Source: Paenibacillus tengchongensis
Lineage (GTDB): Bacteria > Bacillota > Bacilli > Paenibacillales > Paenibacillaceae
Direction: 5' to 3'
Assembly: GCF_008973665.1 (NCBI RefSeq)
Contig: NZ_WACP01000011.1
Location: 1 to 64,000 of the forward strand
DNA length: 64,000 nucleotides
In this document: positions 51,242 through 59,811 of the stretch, piece by piece
Numbering within the stretch: the stretch's first letter is position 1
How the letters are laid out: each line of letters begins with the position of its first letter
Made by a program: the position numbers and the translations under genes
The notes under the pieces: generated by a model
What the model was told of the DNA's origin: nothing
Seen by the model: the letters and a program-made list of their open reading frames with translations, nothing else
Database searches by the model: none

Positions 51242-52570
51242 GTGAGCTTCACTAAAGAGGATATTTTGCGCATTGCCAAGGAAGAAAACGTCCGTTTCAT
51301 TCGTCTGCAATTCACCGACCTGCTCGGCACGATCAAAAATGTAGAAATTCCAGTCAGCCAGCTTGAAAAGGCGCTCGACAATAAAATGATGTTCGACGGT
51401 TCGTCCATAGAAGGCTATGTCCGGATCGAAGAATCGGATATGTATTTGTACCCTGACCTCAGCACCTGGGTTATCTTCCCTTGGGTCACGGACAGCCGTG
51501 TTGCCCGTCTGATCTGCGACGTATACATGCCTGACGGCACACCCTTCGCCGGCGACCCGCGCGGTATTCTGAAACGCTGCCTGAAGGAAGCCGAGGAAAT
51601 GGGCTATACCGCCATGAATGTCGGACCTGAACCGGAATTCTTCCTGTTCAGAACCGATGAGAAGGGCAATCCGACCAAGGAGCTCAATGACCAAGGCGGA
51701 TATTTCGATCTGGCGCCGATGGATCTCGGCGAGAACTGCCGCCGCGAAATCGTACTGACCCTGGAAGAAATGGGCTTTGAAATCGAAGCCTCCCACCATG
51801 AGGTGGCCTCCGGCCAGCATGAAATCGACTTTAAATATGCCGATGCCATTAAAGCTGCCGACCAGATTCAGACCTTCAAGCTGGTTGTGAAGACGGTGGC
51901 CCGTCAGCACGGCCTGCATGCTACCTTTATGCCTAAGCCTCTATTTGGCATGAACGGCTCCGGGATGCATGCCCACCAGTCGCTCTTCAAAGGCAATGAG
52001 AATGTATTCTATGACGAAAGCGACACGCTGGGTCTGAGTAAGACAGCCCGTTATTACATGGCCGGCATCCTGAAGCATGCCCGTGCTTTTGCCGCCATCA
52101 CGAATCCGACCGTGAACTCCTACAAGCGTCTGGTTCCGGGTTATGAAGCGCCTTGCTATGTGGCCTGGTCCGCCAGCAACCGCAGCCCGATGATCCGTAT
52201 TCCGGCCTCCCGCGGCCTGAGCACTCGCATCGAGGTCCGTAACCCGGACCCGGCAGCCAACCCTTATCTGGCTCTGGCTGTAATGCTGAAAGCCGGCCTC
52301 GACGGCATTAAGCGCCAGCTGGATCTGCCTGCACCGATCGACCGCAACATCTATGTGATGTCCGAGGAAGAACGGATCGAAGAAGGCATTCCAAGCCTGC
52401 CGGCCGACCTGAAGGAAGCGCTCAGCGAAATGATCCGCAGCCAGGTGATTACTGAAGCGCTCGGCGAGCATGCGCTGGCTCATTTCTACGAGCTGAAGGA
52501 AATCGAGTGGGACATCTACCGCACGCAAGTGCATGAGTGGGAACGCGATCAATACATGACGCTGTACTAG
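51242..52570 (+). CDS. glnA: Glutamine synthetase, type I
   Basis: 442 residues, the short type I-alpha form. Motifs include MFDGSSIEGYVRIEESDMYL (beta-Grasp/active-site), PKPLFGMNGSGMH, and NRSPMIRIPA. There is no adenylylation loop. It makes glutamine from glutamate, ammonia and ATP. GGGAGAGG precedes the GTG start. Operon with glnR; a terminator follows. Confidence 0.96.
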   Translation: MSFTKEDILRIAKEENVRFIRLQFTDLLGTIKNVEIPVSQLEKALDNKMMFDGSSIEGYVRIEESDMYLYPDLSTWVIFPWVTDSRVARLICDVYMPDGTPFAGDPRGILKRCLKEAEEMGYTAMNVGPEPEFFLFRTDEKGNPTKELNDQGGYFDLAPMDLGENCRREIVLTLEEMGFEIEASHHEVASGQHEIDFKYADAIKAADQIQTFKLVVKTVARQHGLHATFMPKPLFGMNGSGMHAHQSLFKGNENVFYDESDTLGLSKTARYYMAGILKHARAFAAITNPTVNSYKRLVPGYEAPCYVAWSASNRSPMIRIPASRGLSTRIEVRNPDPAANPYLALAVMLKAGLDGIKRQLDLPAPIDRNIYVMSEEERIEEGIPSLPADLKEALSEMIRSQVITEALGEHALAHFYELKEIEWDIYRTQVHEWERDQYMTLY

Positions 52571-52576
52571 GATAAA

Positions 52577-52613
52577 GTAACCCTTGGGGCCGTAAGGCTC
52601 CGGGGGTTTTTTG
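52577..52613 (+). terminator. Intrinsic terminator after glnA
   Basis: AACCCTTGGGGCC pairs imperfectly with GGCTCCGGGGGTT around GTAA, followed by TTTTTTG. Confidence 0.75.
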
Positions 52614-53010
52614 TTGTGTGAGGGTAGGAGATATCAGGGTGACAATCTGGCGGTAACAAACGTTTTCTAAATGAAGTTTACATAGATTTATTTGGCATAA
52701 CAGGTTATTTTATATTCAGCTTAGCGATAAGCGAGTTCCTGACACGAAGGGGGATGTGATTTTAATGGCAGCTACTTATAAGGTGGTTGAGTCTTAAAAT
52801 TGAATAGCAGGCATGTGCAAACCAACGGGACCAATCCTGTGTTATTTGGTATGCCATCTAAAGTAACCTTTCGTGAATAATGCTGTTTGCAGGATACGAT
52901 GAAGGTCGTATCTATCTTTGCGTTTAATTGCCGCGCGACATCAGCTTTTGGTTTGAAGGCTGCTTGTCCGTGGCTTTTTTACGTCCACCAACACATTAAA
53001 GGAACGGGGA
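52614..53010 (+). other. Gap with two very short ORFs
   Basis: ATG 52765 opens a 10-codon ORF (MAATYKVVES) after AAGGGGGATGTG. A 26-codon TTG ORF begins just after it (ending GMPSKVTFRE). Neither has a recognised family. They may be leader peptides, remnants or chance; no terminator is clear. Confidence 0.25.
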
Positions 53011-54039
53011 ATGGGAACAATGATTAACTTGGAAACGCTGATCTATGCCTTAAGCCGATGCTTGAAGAAGGATATTAGCTCTGCCGGCTACCAGGCCACT
53101 TCGTTACATGGCGGAACTGTGGGGAGTGTGTATCTGTTAACCGGGATCGCCGAAACCGTGGATGGTGAACATTTGCCGTACCGTATCGTGCTGAAAATGC
53201 AGAAGAAATGGGAGCGTTATGGTGACCCGGGTTCATGGCGGCGGGAATATGACCTTTATGCGTCCGACTTGGGGACGACATTCTTGGGCGTTCTCCGGTG
53301 GCCGGAATGTTATCACGCTGAAATGAATGCTGAAGCTGATGAATTCCAGGTGTGGCTGGAATATATCGAAGGCACAACCGGCTTAGACTTGACCGGTGAC
53401 ATGTATGAGCAGGCTGCCCTGGAGTTAGGCCGCTATCAAGGCAAGCTCTATGCGGAGCAGCCTGCAATATTGCAGAGCCTGACCAATCTGAGCCACCCGG
53501 ACTTCATGAAAAAGACGTATCTGCATTACCGTTCGTGGCCGGTCGTCTATAATTATATCCGTTCGGAGGAATGCAAATTGCCGCAGCACCTCCGGCAAAT
53601 GCTCATTGGCGTCGATGAGCATGCAGACGAGATTTTTGCCCGAATTGAAAAGCTGCCTCTTGTGCTATGCCACCGGGATTTCTGGGTGACCAACCTGATC
53701 CATGCCGGCGGGACTATTGCGGTTATGGACTGGGATACATCCGGCTGGGGCTATCTGGGAGAGGATCTCGCCAGCCTGATCGCGGATGAGGCTGACATTG
53801 ATCATATGGTTGAATATTACCAACGGTGTGTAACCGCATATTACAAAGGTTTTTCGGAGTATGCCGATGTTTCTTCGATCTCCGATCCCTGCGTCTACGA
53901 GATGATCCTTATATGTTTTGGATACAGGCTTGTGGATGGGTATGTGCATACAGAGGACGCTGAAGACAAGGAGGAGCTTGCCCGTACACTCCAAAAAATC
54001 TATGAAATCGGGACCAGTTCTGCGCTGAGCTTATTGTAA
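53011..54039 (+). CDS. Aminoglycoside phosphotransferase-family kinase-like protein
   Basis: 342 residues. The kinase core has LVLCHRDFWVTNLI (catalytic Asp and Asn) and IAVMDWDTSG (metal-binding Asp), as in APH/choline kinase-type enzymes. A drug target is not implied: many such proteins phosphorylate metabolites or are spore-related. ATG after GGAACGGGGAA. Single gene. Confidence 0.8.
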   Translation: MGTMINLETLIYALSRCLKKDISSAGYQATSLHGGTVGSVYLLTGIAETVDGEHLPYRIVLKMQKKWERYGDPGSWRREYDLYASDLGTTFLGVLRWPECYHAEMNAEADEFQVWLEYIEGTTGLDLTGDMYEQAALELGRYQGKLYAEQPAILQSLTNLSHPDFMKKTYLHYRSWPVVYNYIRSEECKLPQHLRQMLIGVDEHADEIFARIEKLPLVLCHRDFWVTNLIHAGGTIAVMDWDTSGWGYLGEDLASLIADEADIDHMVEYYQRCVTAYYKGFSEYADVSSISDPCVYEMILICFGYRLVDGYVHTEDAEDKEELARTLQKIYEIGTSSALSLL

Positions 54040-54126
54040 GAAGAAAAAGGGTGTTTATGGAAATTCCGCACCGAACCCATGAAACGGTAATATAGTGTAC
54101 AAACCTTATTTTCGTGTGGAAGCGGG

Positions 54127-54510
54127 ATGAATGCTTTGGCCAAAAAGTTGAGTATCGATGAACAATTGGCTGCCTTTGCCTGGCTGCAGGCTATAGGAAC
54201 CAACATTGCGGCACTGGGCCAGACTAAAGCTTTGTCCAAGAGCAAAAAGCAGCAGGAAGAAGCGAATAAGCTGTCCATCCTGGGCAATGCCATGCAATCC
54301 ATCGCCAATGCGGCGCAGGCCGAATTGACCGCAGCACAGCGAAGCGCAGCATCGGATAAAGAAGCGAATGATTTGACGGTTGCCGGTAACGTACTGCAAT
54401 CGGTCGGGAACGCGCTCCAGGTGATTGCAGGCTTGAATGACTTGCCTACCTCCCAAAGATCCGGGCGATCCGTCAGCCGCAGAGTCCATCCGCCAAAACG
54501 CAAGAGTTAA
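54127..54510 (+). CDS. Short repetitive protein (DUF6944-like)
   Basis: 127 residues, helical. Two internal repeats are clear: EANKLSILGNAMQSIANAAQ and EANDLTVAGNVLQSVGNALQ, spaced 35 residues apart. The C-terminus is basic and Ser/Arg-rich. It resembles the DUF6944 repetitive proteins of spore formers; the name is tentative. First in a run of short genes with sporulation flavour. Confidence 0.6.
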   Translation: MNALAKKLSIDEQLAAFAWLQAIGTNIAALGQTKALSKSKKQQEEANKLSILGNAMQSIANAAQAELTAAQRSAASDKEANDLTVAGNVLQSVGNALQVIAGLNDLPTSQRSGRSVSRRVHPPKRKS

Positions 54511-54602
54511 GCAGATCCGGAAATTTGGGGAGATCGTCCAAGCACATCGGTTTTTTTGCTCATAGTCTGTAGAGTAAAAATTGAGAGGATGTGAGCGCGA
54601 TT

Positions 54603-55010
54603 ATGGCAACGATCATTGATTCCGGCAGCAGTACAGCTACAACAGGGACACAGACGGTGTCTATTCCAATTCTTGCCCCCGGCAGCAATCAGATTCTTGC
54701 AGAGTTTGGCATTGCTACCGTTGCCGGAGGCTTCGTGCAGTTAAGTGCAAATATCGGGTTTCAGACGACCTTGGGTGCTCCAAGCGTGATCTTCACGATT
54801 TACCGTGACGGACAACCCGTTTATAATGTAGGTTCCAGCGGACTGGCGGTGCTGGCGATCCAGCCGATCTCCATGTCTTATCAGGACCGCAGTGTCCCTG
54901 CCGGTTATCATGCCTATTCTTTGGGCATTGCAAACAACAGTTTGAACATTCTACTGAATACGGCGAGTGTCACCGGACCGGTCACTTTCTCCGGAATATC
55001 CGTGGGGTAA
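54603..55010 (+). CDS. BclA C-terminal-like beta protein
   Basis: 135 residues starting MATIIDSGSSTATTGTQTVS, beta-rich with repeated Ser/Thr/Gly/Val and no signal peptide. The end (GISVG) and alternating hydrophobic pattern resemble the C-terminal domain of exosporium proteins such as BclA, but without collagen repeats. GAGGATGTGAG precedes ATG 54603. Spore-surface role inferred. Confidence 0.55.
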   Translation: MATIIDSGSSTATTGTQTVSIPILAPGSNQILAEFGIATVAGGFVQLSANIGFQTTLGAPSVIFTIYRDGQPVYNVGSSGLAVLAIQPISMSYQDRSVPAGYHAYSLGIANNSLNILLNTASVTGPVTFSGISVG

Positions 55011-55080
55011 TTGCCCCGGCTCTTCCAAAGGCTACTGTGCGATGTTTGCCTAAACACCCAGACCACGTAACAAATGCCTG

Positions 55081-55089
55081 CATAAATTA
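55081..55089 (+). promoter_or_regulatory. Candidate sigma-K -10 for the YjcZ-type gene
   Basis: CATAAATTA matches CATANNNTA, 34 bases before the start codon, with AC dinucleotides about 16 bases upstream. Confidence 0.4.
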
Positions 55090-55122
55090 TGCTGTAATCT
55101 ACTTTTCGAAGGAGGCATTATC

Positions 55123-55227
55123 ATGGGTGAAAATGTTGGAGCAGGCGGCTACTACTGGACCTCGACCGGAGCTATTCTTGTTCTGTTCATTCTGCTCGTC
55201 ATTATTACTAAGGCATTCTATATCTAG
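55123..55227 (+). CDS. YjcZ-family sporulation peptide
   Basis: 34 residues: a Gly/Tyr-rich start (MGENVGAGGYYWTS) then one membrane span (AILVLFILLVIITKAFYI). This is the pattern of YjcZ/YjcM-type small sporulation membrane peptides. GAAGGAGG precedes the ATG and a GC hairpin with TTTT follows at about 55268-55290. Confidence 0.75.
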   Translation: MGENVGAGGYYWTSTGAILVLFILLVIITKAFYI

Positions 55228-55564
55228 GATATAAATATTGAGCCGGCACAATCGTGCCAGAGCCTGTCGGGTGGTTTCCCGGCGGGCTTTTGTTCTGAAT
55301 ATGGCTGAGCCTGACACGTGCATGCTTAATCAAGCATTGAACATGACTTCCAGCATATTTACATCTTTGCGCCAGAGGCATATATTGGGAGTATAGTGGT
55401 TGAGTAATGCGAATTTATGGCAGGAGCAATTTTTTACATAGAATTTACGCGAAATATGGTAAAACGAGAAGGATATCATACCCCTCAGATGGAAAATTGT
55501 ATATTATGGCTTTAAAGAGAGACGTTAGTCCTATTCATGTACTATGTTAAGAGGAGGCTTAGCA
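55228..55564. other. Intergenic region
   Basis: It starts with the terminator of the YjcZ-type gene (GCCTGTCGGG/CCCGGCGGGC then TTTT). The remainder is AT-rich with no ORF bearing a ribosome site, and probably holds the promoter of the next operon. Confidence 0.45.
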
Positions 55565-55789
55565 ATGTCGTCACAGCCTGAGGCTGTTTTTGGAATACTG
55601 GGGGTTTTCGGGGGAATATTGTCTCTGCTAATTTGGCTTGCGTCACTTGTGTTAATAATATATATCATTGTACTGGCGGTGAAGCTGGCCCGCAGGGGCA
55701 TCACTGCGCTGGATTTGTACATATACGCCAAGAACCGGGAAATCCGTGAGAAATACGAATCAGCCGACAGGGGGAGTTCTTATGAATAA
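55565..55789 (+). CDS. Small membrane protein
   Basis: 74 residues starting MSSQPEAVFGILGVFGG. One long or two short membrane spans (residues 10-45) are followed by a charged tail (KNREIREKYESADRGSSYE). AGAGGAGG precedes ATG 55565. It overlaps the next gene by 8 bases, so they are coupled. Function unknown. Confidence 0.65.
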   Translation: MSSQPEAVFGILGVFGGILSLLIWLASLVLIIYIIVLAVKLARRGITALDLYIYAKNREIREKYESADRGSSYE

Positions 55790-56012
55790 CACGACGTATA
55801 AAGTGCTTAAGACCGACGCTGATTTATTCGCAGCAGCTCTTTGCGAAGCGAATGTGTATGTGGTGCAACTGGTTAAGGGCAAGCCGCATGTCATTGCCGA
55901 CTATGCCGGACCGATCCAAAGATGGACCCCGGAAGAAGTATTGCTGGCCGGAATGGTGTATAACCGCCGGGAGTATGAATTCCGCGTCCGTTTATCCGGC
56001 GAAGAAGATTAG
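55782..56012 (+). CDS. Small unknown protein
   Basis: 76 residues starting MNNTTYKVLKTDADLFAAAL, soluble, with GKPHVIADYAGPIQRWTPEE in the middle. AGGGGGAG precedes ATG 55782, within the end of the previous gene. Family not recognised. Confidence 0.65.
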   Translation: MNNTTYKVLKTDADLFAAALCEANVYVVQLVKGKPHVIADYAGPIQRWTPEEVLLAGMVYNRREYEFRVRLSGEED

Positions 56013-56113
56013 GTGCTCCAATATATGCGGGCTCTATAAATCTGCCAATTCGCACAGGCCAAAACGGTAAGACTGGCATCTCTTATACTATCCCTGGTAA
56101 AAGAGGTGCGATC

Positions 56114-56332
56114 ATGACGGAAAGAGAACGCAGAAGAATCCGCCGTACGATTAATGTATTGCGTGCACAAAGAGCAGTCCTGCTGGAAAGACTGGAAGAG
56201 ATCAACGAGAACTTGCGCAGAGTTCCGAGAGGCAGCCGCGCCCGCCGCGAGCTGCTGGCCGCAAGAGCCTCTATCCGTGAAGCGCTGCGGCTTAACGCTG
56301 TAGCCATCCGCTTGCTGCGCAGCTTGCTGTAG
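56114..56332 (+). CDS. Arg-rich coiled-coil protein
   Basis: 72 residues, almost entirely helical with Arg/Leu heptad-like spacing (RRIRRTINVLRAQRAVLLER). AAAGAGGTGCGATC precedes the ATG and a terminator follows at once. The strong basic charge suggests nucleic-acid or coat binding; function unknown. Confidence 0.65.
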   Translation: MTERERRRIRRTINVLRAQRAVLLERLEEINENLRRVPRGSRARRELLAARASIREALRLNAVAIRLLRSLL

Positions 56333-56339
56333 CGGAATG

Positions 56340-56367
56340 AAGCATCCTTCGGGATGCTTTTTTTATG
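56340..56367 (+). terminator. Intrinsic terminator
   Basis: AAGCATCC, loop TTCG, GGATGCTT, then TTTTT. Confidence 0.85.
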
Positions 56368-56504
56368 GGGCCGTACTAGAATTGCTGTGTCAGGCATGGT
56401 CCGTTTGGAGAGCAGCTCCGCCAGTAGTATAATGAAATGTGAATATGTGGCCGTTAAGTTACTTTGAAGTAGGCGGCTGTGCCATTGGCGGAAGGTGAGG
56501 AAGC

Positions 56505-57071
56505 ATGGAAGAACGATTACGGCAATTGCTGGCGCTGCCTGAAAGGCAGGCAATTGCGGAAGATTCGCAGGCCGGTAATTCCGGTAACGAAGAGCAGGAA
56601 CTGGTATTCCTGCAGATCCCCCGGGAAGATGTCGAGCGGGGCCGTCTGCAAAATTATTTGCAGGAATTCAAGAAATACGAGAAGCGGCGGTACCGAGGCC
56701 GTATTTCACTGGTTTTTACCGGCTATGAATATGATCCGCGCGAAGTGTATCAAATCCGCGAGATTACGGTCTGGATGGACCGTCTGCTGAGAAATATTCC
56801 GTATTTATTTTACTTTCTAAGCAGGGAGAACTACAGTATGCGCATTGCCTTCTTCTGCTTGTCCGAGGTAGCCGGGCGTTCGGGCGCAGAAGTGGCAATT
56901 ACCAAAGAGCAGGGCCGCAGGCTGATCGAGAAGGTAACGGCCAGCGCAGTGAAGTACGCCAGACGGTCCAAAGAGCCTGCAGGCGTGCAATATGCTCTGG
57001 CGGAGTCCATCCTTGCGGAGCTGGGATATGAGCAAACCTATAATGCTGCGGAAGATAAGCCGCTGTCATAG
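56505..57071 (+). CDS. Unknown protein
   Basis: 188 residues, soluble and helical: VFLQIPREDVERGRLQNYLQ near the start, EYDPREVYQIREITVWMDRL centrally. No motif recognised. GTGAGGAAGC precedes the ATG. It converges with the L,D-transpeptidase gene across an imperfect hairpin at 57070-57109. Confidence 0.65.
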   Translation: MEERLRQLLALPERQAIAEDSQAGNSGNEEQELVFLQIPREDVERGRLQNYLQEFKKYEKRRYRGRISLVFTGYEYDPREVYQIREITVWMDRLLRNIPYLFYFLSRENYSMRIAFFCLSEVAGRSGAEVAITKEQGRRLIEKVTASAVKYARRSKEPAGVQYALAESILAELGYEQTYNAAEDKPLS

Positions 57072-57144
57072 CTAACCCCGCTGCTCCGTAAGGCAGAGCG
57101 CAGGGTTAACCTGTCAGTGTAATAACTGCCTTGGATGTGCTCGG

Positions 57145-57489
57145 TTATTCCCGGATCGTAACCCTTGTCCCGATCGGTACCAGTGCGGATAGAGCCAGAA
57201 CATCCTCATTGTACATGCGGATACAGCCATGGGAAACCATATGCCCAATGGAGGAGGGGTCATTGGTTCCGTGTATGCCGTAGTGCGGTTTGGATAATCC
57301 CATCCAGAAGGCACCGAACGGTCCTCCCGGATTGGGCTGCTTGTTAATAATGGTATACTCTCCCACCGGCGACATCGTTAACATGGTCCCGATCCCCACC
57401 GGGAAGCCGCGCGTCACTACATCTCCGTCCAGCAGATAAAGCATCCGCTGCGACAGGTCGACAATAATCCGGTATGCAGGCATAAGCAT
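57145..57489 (-). CDS. L,D-transpeptidase (YkuD domain)
   Basis: 114 residues, a bare catalytic domain. The HGTNDPSSIG and SHGCIRMYNEDV motifs contain the catalytic His and Cys. It lacks LysM and signal peptide, so it is either cytosolic/forespore-located or loosely associated. Such enzymes form 3-3 peptidoglycan crosslinks, often in spores. AGGAGG precedes the ATG; the ATG 6 bases later is possible. Confidence 0.85.
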   Translation of the reverse strand: MLMPAYRIIVDLSQRMLYLLDGDVVTRGFPVGIGTMLTMSPVGEYTIINKQPNPGGPFGAFWMGLSKPHYGIHGTNDPSSIGHMVSHGCIRMYNEDVLALSALVPIGTRVTIRE

Positions 57490-57545
57490 TCCGCCTCCTT
57501 TTGTATACAGGATATGTTATGGAGCATTTATAGGTTCAAAACATA

Positions 57546-57586
57546 AGACAAGCAGCTCCGCACGAATGCGGAGCTGCTTGTCTATG
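57546..57586 (-). terminator. lexA terminator
   Basis: AGACAAGCAGCTCCGCA and its complement form a perfect 17-bp stem just past the lexA stop. Confidence 0.85.
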
Positions 57587-57592
57587 GCCATA

Positions 57593-58219
57593 TTAATGGA
57601 TATCGCGGAATAGTCCGATAACCCTGCCGAGAATAGTAACACGGTTCAGGCGGAGCGGCTCATAGGCCGGATTCTCCGGCTGCAGCCGGATATGATCACG
57701 TTCTTTGTAGAAGGTCTTCACGGTAGCTTCGTCGTCTTCCGTCATCGCAACGACGATATCGCCGTTATCTGCAGTCTGCTGCTGGCGGACGATCACGTAG
57801 TCGCCGTTCATGATGCCGGCTTCGACCATACTGTCGCCGAGTACAGACAGCATAAACACCTTGTTATCGCCTACGTAGTGGGATGGAAGCGGGAAGTAAT
57901 CTTCAATATTCTCAGTAGCTGTAATAGGCAACCCGGCTGTTACCTTACCCACAACGGGAACGCGGGTAACCGTCTGAACGAATTGATGGACGTTCTCTGA
58001 ATCCTCCTGGCCCAGCAGTTCAATAGCGCGCGGCTTCGTAGGGTCCCGGCGGATTAAACCTTTCTTCTCGAGCCGGTCCAGGTGGCCGTGTACGGTAGAA
58101 CTGGAGGCTAGCCCGACAGCTTCGCCGATTTCCCGAACGGAAGGAGGATAGCCTTTGCTGCGGACTTCATTGCGTATAAATTCCAGGATCGCCAGCTGGC
58201 GACTCGAAATCTTCGACAT
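57593..58219 (-). CDS. lexA: SOS repressor LexA
   Basis: 208 residues. A winged helix-turn-helix (SVREIGEAVGLASSSTVHGH) is followed by the self-cleavage Ala-Gly in KVTAGLP, catalytic Ser in LGDSMVEAGI and the catalytic Lys in EATVKTFY. It represses SOS genes until RecA-stimulated cleavage. ATG 58219 (MSKISSRQ) aligns with Bacillus LexA; the upstream ATG at 58234 adds five residues. Confidence 0.95.
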   Translation of the reverse strand: MSKISSRQLAILEFIRNEVRSKGYPPSVREIGEAVGLASSSTVHGHLDRLEKKGLIRRDPTKPRAIELLGQEDSENVHQFVQTVTRVPVVGKVTAGLPITATENIEDYFPLPSHYVGDNKVFMLSVLGDSMVEAGIMNGDYVIVRQQQTADNGDIVVAMTEDDEATVKTFYKERDHIRLQPENPAYEPLRLNRVTILGRVIGLFRDIH

Positions 58220-58251
58220 CGGAATCAACCCCATATCATATGTTTGGGAAA

Positions 58252-58280
58252 ATTATAACATAGAACTTCCGTTCGTACAA
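58252..58280 (-). promoter_or_regulatory. lexA promoter
   Basis: Minus-strand TTGTAC (58280-58275), a 17-base spacer and TATAAT (58257-58252). A LexA box lies in the spacer. Confidence 0.85.
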
Positions 58281-58291
58281 ACATAAGTTCT
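58262..58291. promoter_or_regulatory. Two LexA boxes at the lexA promoter
   Basis: AGAACTTCCGTTCG at 58262-58275 fits CGAACNNNNGTTCG with one mismatch on the other strand's last base; CAAACATAAGTTCT at 58278-58291 is weaker. They cover the -10/-35 spacer and the -35. Confidence 0.75.
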
Positions 58292-58352
58292 AACAAATAG
58301 CGCGTTTTCAGGCTGATATTCTAAGGGGCTTACCTGGTAATCTGAAAAAAAG

Positions 58353-58432
58353 GGAACAATTGTTCGAAAAAAGCTATTGATCAAAACACATGTTCGTGTT
58401 ATAGTGAATTTGAAATTAAGAACAAGTGTTTG
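58353..58432. promoter_or_regulatory. Three LexA boxes and the yneA promoter
   Basis: GGAACAATTGTTCG (58353-58366, one mismatch), AAAACACATGTTCG (58383-58396) and AGAACAAGTGTTTG (58419-58432). The promoter is TTGATC (58377-58382), 17 bases, TATAGT (58400-58405), with the middle box in its spacer. Confidence 0.75.
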
Positions 58433-58446
58433 GAGGTCATGTTCCC

Positions 58447-58845
58447 ATGTTAAAATACAGCACCTACCGCAGTATCTACGAAGAGAGCAATGCAGGTAAC
58501 CAATCAGCTAAGGTATCTCCGCGAGACCGGAAGCATTCCGGCGCCTCTACTCCGAAGCTTATGCGGGTTCTGCGCCAGGCGGGGATTATGAAGCTGTCAT
58601 TGGTACTCTTACTGGTGATCTCGGGGTTTGCTGTTGTGGGCAATGTATTTGCCGGCTCTGTCTCAATGCTCCGCGAAGAGAAGCGGATTGTTGTCGAGTC
58701 GGGTGATACGCTCTGGAGCATCGCCTTGGAGAACAAGCCATCCAAGATGGACACGGCTGTATATATAGAAGGAATTAAGCATTCCAGCGGACTAACGAAC
58801 AATGATATTATGGCCGGAGATGTGCTCTCCCTGCCGGTATATTAA
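58447..58845 (+). CDS. yneA: SOS cell division suppressor YneA-like, LysM domain
   Basis: 132 residues. One membrane span (residues 52-72) is followed by a LysM domain (RIVVESGDTLWSIALENKPS). YneA delays division during SOS in Bacillus by acting at the septum. GGAGG precedes ATG 58447. It diverges from lexA with LexA boxes across the promoter. N-terminal extension is longer than in Bacillus YneA. Confidence 0.87.
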   Translation: MLKYSTYRSIYEESNAGNQSAKVSPRDRKHSGASTPKLMRVLRQAGIMKLSLVLLLVISGFAVVGNVFAGSVSMLREEKRIVVESGDTLWSIALENKPSKMDTAVYIEGIKHSSGLTNNDIMAGDVLSLPVY

Positions 58846-58907
58846 ATACTATTAGGAACGGGATACAATACGACGTTTAAATAAGAAAGATTGATGATAG
58901 AATACCC

Positions 58908-58948
58908 GAAGAGCTTTCAGGGAGCGGACCTTGACAAGCTCTTTTTCT
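58908..58948 (+). terminator. Intrinsic terminator
   Basis: GAAGAGCTT pairs with AAGCTCTTT around an 18-base loop, followed by TTC. Confidence 0.65.
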
Positions 58949-58988
58949 CATGGCACAGTTAGAATGAATTCAAAGGGAGGGAAATAAG

Positions 58989-59165
58989 TTGAATATTGAT
59001 GAATTGGTCGCACGGATCAACGAACTAGCCCGCAAACAGAAGAGCGGCGGCCTCAGTGAAGAAGAAGTGGCGGAACGCGCCAAGCTCCGGGAAGTGTATC
59101 TCGGCAATATCCGCAAGAATTTCCGGGCGCAACTGGACAGTATAGAAGTTGTAGATAAGGAATAA
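58989..59165 (+). CDS. ynzC: DUF896/UPF0291 protein YnzC
   Basis: 58 residues from a TTG start after AAAGGGAGGG: NIDELVARINELARKQKSGG then LSEEEVAERAKLREVYL and NIRKNFRAQLD. This is the full UPF0291 pattern. It follows yneA as in Bacillus. A small helical hairpin protein with unclear role in SOS. Confidence 0.93.
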   Translation: MNIDELVARINELARKQKSGGLSEEEVAERAKLREVYLGNIRKNFRAQLDSIEVVDKE

Positions 59166-59249
59166 CTGGTGTGAACAAGACAGGCACAGGTCTCACAGGC
59201 CGGAGCCGGTCTTTTCATAGATATTCATGAATGACTAGGGGGAACTGCA

Positions 59250-59786
59250 ATGTCCCGATCTTGGGAAAGAATGGTCCAGCGTAATACGAAACAGGCCAAC
59301 AGTTTAAGAAAGAAGCAAGGCAAAGAAACGATTCAAGGCTCATATGCGCCAGCCGGAACGTCTGCCGGCAAAGGAGCGGATGTCTTCAAAGGCCGCAACA
59401 TCTTTTTCCCGGTCATTCTGGTGCTGCTCGGCATCATGTTCTGGATGGTAAGTACCGTCGATCAGACGGATCAATCCGGAATATTTGCGCCTTGGGTCGG
59501 CATTGTACTGTATTTCGCGCTGGCGGCTCTTGTCTTCTTCCGCCGTCCGTTCCTCAAAGTGGAACGGGCCAGAGTATCGACGATTAAGTTCAACCGCGAA
59601 CGCTGGCTGCAGGCTGCTGAAATCGAGAAGATCATTTTGTCCAAAAGTGCTGTGTTCATTAAACATAAAGGGAAACGCAAGCAATGGGTATTCTCCAAAT
59701 GGATTAACCGTTACAACACCGTTGCGATGGCCGAGCGCCTGGAGCAATTCGGGAAGGCCAACCAGATCGAAGTCATTCACGAATAG
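59250..59786 (+). CDS. Two-span membrane protein of unknown function
   Basis: 178 residues. A basic N-terminus of about 50 residues is followed by two spans (FFPVILVLLGIMFWMVSTV and IVLYFALAALVFFR) and a cytoplasmic PH-like tail ending EQFGKANQIEVIHE. The gene follows ynzC by 84 bases and precedes the HAD hydrolase by 25. Function unknown. Confidence 0.72.
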   Translation: MSRSWERMVQRNTKQANSLRKKQGKETIQGSYAPAGTSAGKGADVFKGRNIFFPVILVLLGIMFWMVSTVDQTDQSGIFAPWVGIVLYFALAALVFFRRPFLKVERARVSTIKFNRERWLQAAEIEKIILSKSAVFIKHKGKRKQWVFSKWINRYNTVAMAERLEQFGKANQIEVIHE

Positions 59787-59811
59787 TAAAGAGATGCTTA
59801 GGGAGAGGGAG

